Shown piece by piece: positions 58,421-64,000 of a stretch of DNA of 64,000 nt. The stretch lies in contig NC_082423.1 of NCBI RefSeq assembly GCF_004011695.2, forward strand, positions 62,001 to 126,000. The letters are read 5' to 3'. The notes beneath the pieces were generated by a model, which made no database searches, was not told where the DNA came from, and saw only the letters and a list, made by a program, of their open reading frames with translations. Position numbers and translations under genes: made by a program. How positions within the stretch are numbered: position 1 is the first letter of the stretch; every line of letters starts with the position of its first letter. Source of the DNA: Ascochyta rabiei (Eukaryota; Ascomycota; Dothideomycetes; Pleosporales; Didymellaceae).

Positions 58421-61118
58421 ATTCAGCAGCCTGGCATCCAAGGCTGTTTTCGCGTGGTCTCTAGAGCTTCGCCACAGTACCCGCTGTATTCCATGCTCGC
58501 CTTTTCGACAGGACCAACGATTTTTGATCGTGCGCTCATTCTTTGCATACGTTGTCCCAGGTGAAGTCGCTCTTTGCCTTCACTGAACACATGTTGCGGC
58601 CGCTTCCGTGGCATAAGGGAGCGGGTAGCTTCCATATCCGTTACGGTAGTCTTACTGTGTTTCTGTTGCTATTTGGTTAGTTTCTACCATCACTTCAGGA
58701 AGTTTCTACGTCGTAGCTGGGCGATAGTACCGCGTTAGGAACTACCGCTCCTGTGTTGACCGCCCTACTAAATCGAGCGGACTGAGCGGACCGCGGCATA
58801 GGTATCTTCGGCAAATCTCTCAACACTCAGTATCCGCGAAGGCACAAGTTGCGGAAGCGGATACATCAAGCGAATCCCGGATACGTACCTGTAGCGCGGT
58901 CGGAGTTCACCATCTTACGCAAGGCTTTTTGAGACGTTACATGTGTGCATTCCCTATATCAACGACCATAGAGACAGCGTATGGTGGGCCATTAGGCACA
59001 AATCTCAATACCGCTTTTACATCGCAGTTCCGTAGATGCTTCGCAGACTTGTTCAAGCCTTGCCTCCTTAGCCCTTGAAGTACTCAAGTTGTTACGAAAG
59101 TCTTTACCACCCTACATATTTACATATGCCATCCGAGCCTACAGCAACCCCTGTTCCTAGGAACAACAGGGCACGATGTAGTCTTCCAGCCACGCTCATG
59201 CGGAAGGAGCTGCGAAGGTCCACGGCACGCCCAAATTGGCGCTCCTGTCCCCTGCGCCAGCAATTACACCCACGGGCTCAATTTCTCAGGAAGATGATAG
59301 CCTGAGTATCCAACTTGTATTGAGGGTATGGTGGCATGGCACAACGCTTCAAGTAATGATATTAGGACACACAAGGAGGTTATATTGCTGGACGCGCTCT
59401 CCCGGCGGCTCAGCACAATGGAGCGATCACGATCTTCTTCGAGCGCGGGTAGTCCTGCGAGTAAATGTTTTGAATACAGCAGCACAAGTTCTCCTCCAAC
59501 TTCACAATAAGAGATCCTGAACTCGGAACAGAGGTTTGTAAAACTCTTCCATGCGAGCGGAGCCATCGAGTTCGGAGTCGTAGCGGCATGTATGGATGAT
59601 TGGGCCATGGTTGAGCGGTGCAGTGTTAGCCGTACAGCGAGACGATTGTTCGATAGAACAGTGTATTATTATCAGTAGAAACATGAAACCATCAGCGTAG
59701 CAGTCTATCTCTGAAGTGGGCAAATTTTTCTCCGCGTTCCAACTACTAAATTCAGAGAGGCCATCACAAAGTCTTGTCAGTTGGCTCGTATCAGAAGACG
59801 TAAGGTACGCCTCAAGCCAGCACTAACCCAACTTTGAAGATCCCAACAGAGGACGACAGCCAGATTAAGCTCTAGCTGAGAAACACCTACAAAGAAAAAG
59901 GTGCACGAGCTGAGCCCTGAGTGCAGGCCTCTTTGTAGCACCGCATATCCGAGTAGTGACAGAAAATCCTAAGGCTGCACTCACAATATTAGGATGGTAT
60001 GCAAGTTTGACAATGGCCTTGATCAAACCATGTTGTACCCCAGCTATGCCATTGACTCGCTATTCGACTGAATACCAGGTCATTAACTCATTCACGCTTA
60101 GTTAGTCATCCAGCGACTCAATCTGCTGGGTGGACGTTCTGTGTGAGATCTGCCGAGCCTTTTATCAGGCTATCTCCTACATCTAAAGACGGTTGCAAGG
60201 CAGTTACATAATCCCATTCCTATCTTGTTTTCCGATCTCGCTGTCAGTCTATATCGCAGTGGTGAAAAGATACAGCCTGTACAAGTGTAGCTCCCAGTCA
60301 ACTCCCGCATTATGGCGACAAATGCAATGTTACTGATCAGCAGGAATGACCATGACGTTCCCCATGATCGAGAGATGGTTTGGCTGCCGCTATACTCATC
60401 GTGGCTATTGATCTGCCTTGCTTTCTCGTGACGCAGGACAGAATATAGCTGACAAGACTCACTCGTCGTCTGATCTGTTTTCCTGGACGTCTTAGATCGG
60501 TCTGTTTAGACAGCTTCCGAATGATTCCCGAAACTGACCCTTGCCTTCGTTTCCACGCAGATCTACCTCGAACTGGACACCAACTGTAACACAGACAATT
60601 GAGAAGAAAGAGATTTTACGGATTAGATTTGTGTCAAGAAGGACGGTGTAGAAAATAATTGCTAGAATCTTACAAATGAGCTACTACCAGTTCATGAAGC
60701 CAATATTCAAGTCACACAGCGTTCTGCCTGACGCAGGTTTCAAGTGATTGAAGCTGCAAGGATTCATGAGGTATCATCGAGTATTGCGGCACTAACTGAA
60801 TGGTCCTACCCAACTTCTACGATCACGTCACGCGAAGCAGAATGATGAGGCCTAGAACTAAATTTCACGCAGGCGCATTGATTTTGGCGCGTTGTGCTAC
60901 CTGATGTGTCCTAAGTGGCGTTCAAATACCACTATTAGTTAGTATTTCAACCGAGCAACTCCGGTAGTAGCTGAGATTGTGGATCTTGATCCAGCATCAT
61001 CATTCAGTACGTCAACGTCTGATTTATTCGTATAAATACCTGCTTAGGGCCGGTCCTTTGATAATCACACTGTGCATTTGCAAGCTACTTATACGACACT
61101 TCCCAAACGTCTCCGAAG
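58421..61118. other. 2.7-kb region without a supported gene
   Basis: Frames near 59075-59720 overlap on both strands and none shows a domain or good splice sites. The rest has no frame above 60 codons until 60977. It may contain a gene remnant, but nothing was identified. Confidence 0.4.
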
Positions 61119-61853
61119 ATGTTGCTTACTTCAATTGGGCTTATGCTCGCCTTGCTGAATCTCACAGCTGCAACCAAAGAGCCTTTGCAGGTTGCACATG
61201 TAAGATTCAGTGCATACTTATGAACGCTTTAGCTTGATCTAATTTCTATAGTATGATGACATCAAAAATGTCAACCCTGCTATCGGAATCGCACCACCAA
61301 AACCTTATAAGTTGTGAGCTCATCTCCCTTAGCCTTTCTATAATCGTACTCACATACTAATGATAGTCTTCAATACATTGGGTACGGTCTCGGGGCTCCT
61401 GTTCCAGGCACTATCACCATTCAAGCGTCATCAGCTAAGAATGCTATCTTTGCACCTTATCTACTTGCTGGCGCGCCCCTTGTAATGCCAGTTGTCTTTT
61501 CCAACTACACTGATAGCAAGGTTCTTTCTTTCGACTTGAAGAGCATAGCAGACGGCTGTTACGCAGCCACCCAGAATGGCATTCTGGCCCCAGCTATCAA
61601 CTGTACGATCAGGTACACGGGAACCAAAAGAGATGGCAAGGAGGTGGTATATGACTCAGTTTACGGTACTGGGGAGATTCTTGGACTTGCACTGCACGCA
61701 ATTCCAGTCAAGAGCCATGAATTCCCAGTGCTTGATTTCAGCGACTTGGTACAGGTGAAACCGAAAATCATCAAAGCTACATTACCGAACCTTCTGGGAG
61801 CTGTAGCTCAGATGGCGTTTGACGACATGACGTATGAGGTTACCTTGAAGTAA
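61119..61853 (+). CDS. Secreted protein of unknown family (209 aa, 3 exons)
   Basis: Exons are 61119-61199, 61252-61313 and 61367-61853. Introns of 52 and 53 bp have GTAAGA and GTGAGC donors and TATAG/GATAG acceptors, phases 0 and 2. The N-terminus MLLTSIGLMLALLNLTAATK is a clear signal peptide. The mature protein has a beta-rich pattern (LQYIGYGLGAPVPGTITIQA; VVFSNYTDSKVLSFDLKS), two Cys (GCYAAT and INCTIR) that could form one disulfide, and N-glycosylation sequons NYT and NCT. There is no catalytic motif. The 122-codon open frame from 61485 is only its last part; the upstream exons add the signal peptide. An extracellular role is inferred. Confidence 0.8.
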
Positions 61854-62161
61854 GCTGAGGGCTAAGAATTAGGAATTGATGTGCTAGGCAGAGCCGTTGA
61901 AATCACCACACTCCTTCACGTTCGAATTATTTTACCGGACTAGTAAAGCCAATGCAAGCTAATATTCCCCCCTGTGAGACGAAAACCCCTCTGTGGGGAA
62001 AACCAACAGGGATACTTATGTGTTATGCAATGTATGGCTCCAATACCCAAGGGCGAGCAAAATCAGAAACCAAAGCGCAAGGACTAAAATACTTAACAGA
62101 TGACCATATCTGACGCAGACATACCACAAAAAGATACACAACAAGAACATGTAGCTGAGGT
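61854..62161. other. Intergenic region between convergent genes
   Basis: A short spacer between two genes ending towards each other. Around 61975-62010 a self-complementary run (cctctgtggggaaaaccaacaggg, partly) could form a weak hairpin. No gene is seen. Confidence 0.4.
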
Positions 62162-63484
62162 CTAGAAGCCACCCACCATATTCAGGGTGCCGGCCTGTGC
62201 CTTCAACACCTCCTCAAAGCTTACAAAATCCATGTGCCCCATCGGTGGATACGCACGCGCTTGCTGCAGCACTCCTCCTTCCATGATTTGTGGGGAAATT
62301 TCCTGTCTCATGTGCTTTTTCAATTCGTCCTTGAACGCTGGCGGTGCCAAACCCGAGTGGTATATTGTCCCGAGCCCTTGGGCCTGCATGCGCTGAATGT
62401 GCCCTGCACCTTTACCAAAGTCATGAATATGAGGATTCAGTGTCTCGATCTGCAGAATCTTCAGTTTTCGTGTCATCGGTCCAAGTGTTCCCGGCTCTGG
62501 GGTCGCGAACCCGAGCCGAGGGGGTGCCGAAGGCGGCGTAGGGGGGAAGATACCAGATCGCTCCCATACATCAATGAGCTGGAAAGGCTCGACTGCGTAG
62601 CCCGTTGCGAAGGAAAGCTGCAGGGCTAGGTCGACGCTCATGGCGTGCTCACCCGCGTTGGCCGTTCGTATAAAGTCTTGGTCGATACACTCGCCAATGA
62701 TGGAATTGAGCAGGCGACTCATCCACTCGTTCACTACTCGCGAGCAGCGTCCGAATTCCTGTGGGACAAGCTTGTTACCAACAATCTTGGGCTTTGACTT
62801 CCACTTGATGCGGACCATAGCATGCGGGTGGCTATCTGTATCTGTGTTCTCAGGGCCAGTGTTGTGTAGCGCGTAATGTAGTCCTGCGGCATACACTTTG
62901 CAGTACTCGTGAACTGCCCCTGGAACGAGATTGTCAGCATCAATGAATCCCACAAATTGCCTACCGGCGAGCTTCGCAAAGACTGTGCCGATCATCATTG
63001 CTTCGCCTTTGCCGTTACGGATTCGTCTAGCGTTATTGTGCCGCTGTGACTCAGATGTGTTTTCAACAATCTGTGGCATGCCAGCGTCCAAGAAAGCACG
63101 CGCGAGGCCTGGATCCTGCTGGTGGACAGCAATGCCTTCTCGTTGTGTGTCAGTGCAAAAGTCTGCCAACATCCGGAACTCGGCTTTGTAAATGTCAGTA
63201 TTGCTGTTTGAGACTAGGACGATCAAGCAGTCATGAGGAATGCCGCGCAACACGCCCTCAAGAATGGAGCGCTCTTCGTTCATGCACGGAACTACGATAG
63301 CAAGTTGCATCTCAATGGCGTGAAGTGCGGTGTGAGACAAGGAGATGTCTGAGGTGCCATCAGCAAGGCTTCGATGTTCATTTGGTCCTGTAATCAGGCC
63401 AGAATCGAGTTCTGTAACGCGGAAAAGGTCGTGGATTTCGACGTTTCCCACGCGAGCAGTCTGAGGTTTAATGTTGATTTGCAT
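62162..63484 (-). CDS. Mannosyl-3-phosphoglycerate synthase (GT55)
   Basis: A 440-residue intronless frame on the minus strand. It should transfer mannose from GDP-mannose to 3-phosphoglycerate (EC 2.4.1.217), the first step to mannosylglycerate. Recognisable parts are the N-terminal ELDSG (26-30), AIVVPCMNEE (62-71) of the GT-A nucleotide-binding strand, SNSN (92-95), RNGKGEAMMIG (156-166), the metal-binding Asp-Ala-Asp in GFIDADN (179-185), HAMVRIKWKSKPK (221-233) and TANAGEHAMS (274-283). The open frame extends 12 codons upstream to 63520, but the Met at 63484 fits the family's usual start (VGNVEIHDL follows), so I prefer it. The C-terminal 130 residues are less conserved. Bacterial and archaeal members work in osmoprotection; the fungal role is not certain. 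Confidence 0.92.
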   Translation of the reverse strand: MQINIKPQTARVGNVEIHDLFRVTELDSGLITGPNEHRSLADGTSDISLSHTALHAIEMQLAIVVPCMNEERSILEGVLRGIPHDCLIVLVSNSNTDIYKAEFRMLADFCTDTQREGIAVHQQDPGLARAFLDAGMPQIVENTSESQRHNNARRIRNGKGEAMMIGTVFAKLAGRQFVGFIDADNLVPGAVHEYCKVYAAGLHYALHNTGPENTDTDSHPHAMVRIKWKSKPKIVGNKLVPQEFGRCSRVVNEWMSRLLNSIIGECIDQDFIRTANAGEHAMSVDLALQLSFATGYAVEPFQLIDVWERSGIFPPTPPSAPPRLGFATPEPGTLGPMTRKLKILQIETLNPHIHDFGKGAGHIQRMQAQGLGTIYHSGLAPPAFKDELKKHMRQEISPQIMEGGVLQQARAYPPMGHMDFVSFEEVLKAQAGTLNMVGGF

Positions 63485-64000
63485 GTTTGAGGTGTGAAGT
63501 GATAAAAGTATGTACATCACTAAATGGCAGACTTACTCACAGTCCTATATACATGAAGGAGCATGAGCAGCGCTAGGGGGTTGAAGCGTGAATGTACAGT
63601 GTAAAGAAAGACAGTGACCGTGGAACAAGGAAATCGTCGGGACAAGTACTTGAACTTGTTATTATGAAGCAGTGATCGTGCAGACATACAGTGCACACAA
63701 AGGATGCTTCGATTCGAAACGTGCATCAATGCAGTCTTAATTGTCGCAATGCGAAAAGACCAAATCCTTCCATCATAGTCCAGAAGCCCATCAGAAAGTC
63801 GTGCTTTTGCCTCAAGGGTCTGCTGAAGTGGGCTTGGAGGCTCTAACCTGCATTGCTAGTGAATCCAGAGAGACATTGACCTAGGAGAGTGGTGGTATTA
63901 CTGAGCGTGTGAATCGCGAACGTACTTACTGGGCCATCTATCTCGATTGCTCAGAAAGTCGCACGCATGCTATCAGCAAGCGGAGGCAGGGGCGGGTAGA
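63485..64000. other. Upstream region of the mannosyl-3-phosphoglycerate synthase gene
   Basis: No gene is supported. On the minus strand a GTGAGTAAGT sequence at about 63520-63530 looks like a splice donor, so a short upstream exon or 5' UTR intron is possible. The 69-codon frame at 63520-63729 has no domain. Confidence 0.4.

Noticed and set aside
59075..59723. Overlapping frames on both strands
   Set aside because: No domain or consistent exon structure; could be a remnant, but evidence is insufficient.

Overview
The window looks like a filamentous ascomycete chromosome, probably Dothideomycetes/Pleosporales (inferred from a two-compartment layout, short GT-AG introns and gene content; no marker gene proves the lineage). 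Two compartments meet at about 43,410. The left two thirds (1-43,410) are AT-rich and poor in CpA and TpG. They consist of transposable elements whose reading frames are broken almost only by TAG/TAA at former Trp or Gln codons, the mark of repeat-induced point mutation (RIP). The right third (43,411-64,000) has normal base composition and intron-bearing genes.

Left compartment, in order: a gag-like retroelement remnant on the minus strand (about 1-3960) with short tandem repeats next to it; the 3' end of a Tad-type LINE; a Tc1-like remnant; pogo/Fot1-like DNA transposons (7923-9789, 10880-12151); a non-repeat island with a small intact three-exon gene for a secreted six-cysteine protein (12666-13100); a Gypsy chromovirus with matching LTRs and target duplication (14062-23055) carrying a nested pogo element (18625-20471) and an antisense reading frame before its 3' LTR; LINE and repeat debris; a minus-strand Copia (27287-40924) interrupted by a plus-strand Copia (30761-39153) that itself carries a pogo element (31404-33266) and a Tc1/mariner element (33436-34784); and a LINE 3' end split by another pogo element (41426-43289). 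Target duplications were read base by base, so the order of insertion can be reconstructed.

Right compartment: three paralogous genes of an unrecognised family with the same exon layout (44414-45488 minus, 46578-47515 minus, 48215-49185 plus, the last two divergent); a subtilisin-like S8 protease without a signal peptide (50423-52423); a small protein with ADP-ribosyltransferase-like motifs (53205-53804 minus); a Zn2Cys6 transcription factor (56073-58420) with one problematic splice junction; a secreted protein of unknown family (61119-61853); and a mannosyl-3-phosphoglycerate synthase (62162-63484 minus). No tRNA, rRNA or CRISPR array was recognised.

The best candidates for something undescribed are the three-paralog family beside the compartment boundary, the secreted cysteine-rich gene inside the RIP-affected region, and the antisense frame in the Gypsy element. 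All gene models were spliced by eye. They agree in reading phase but have no transcript support.
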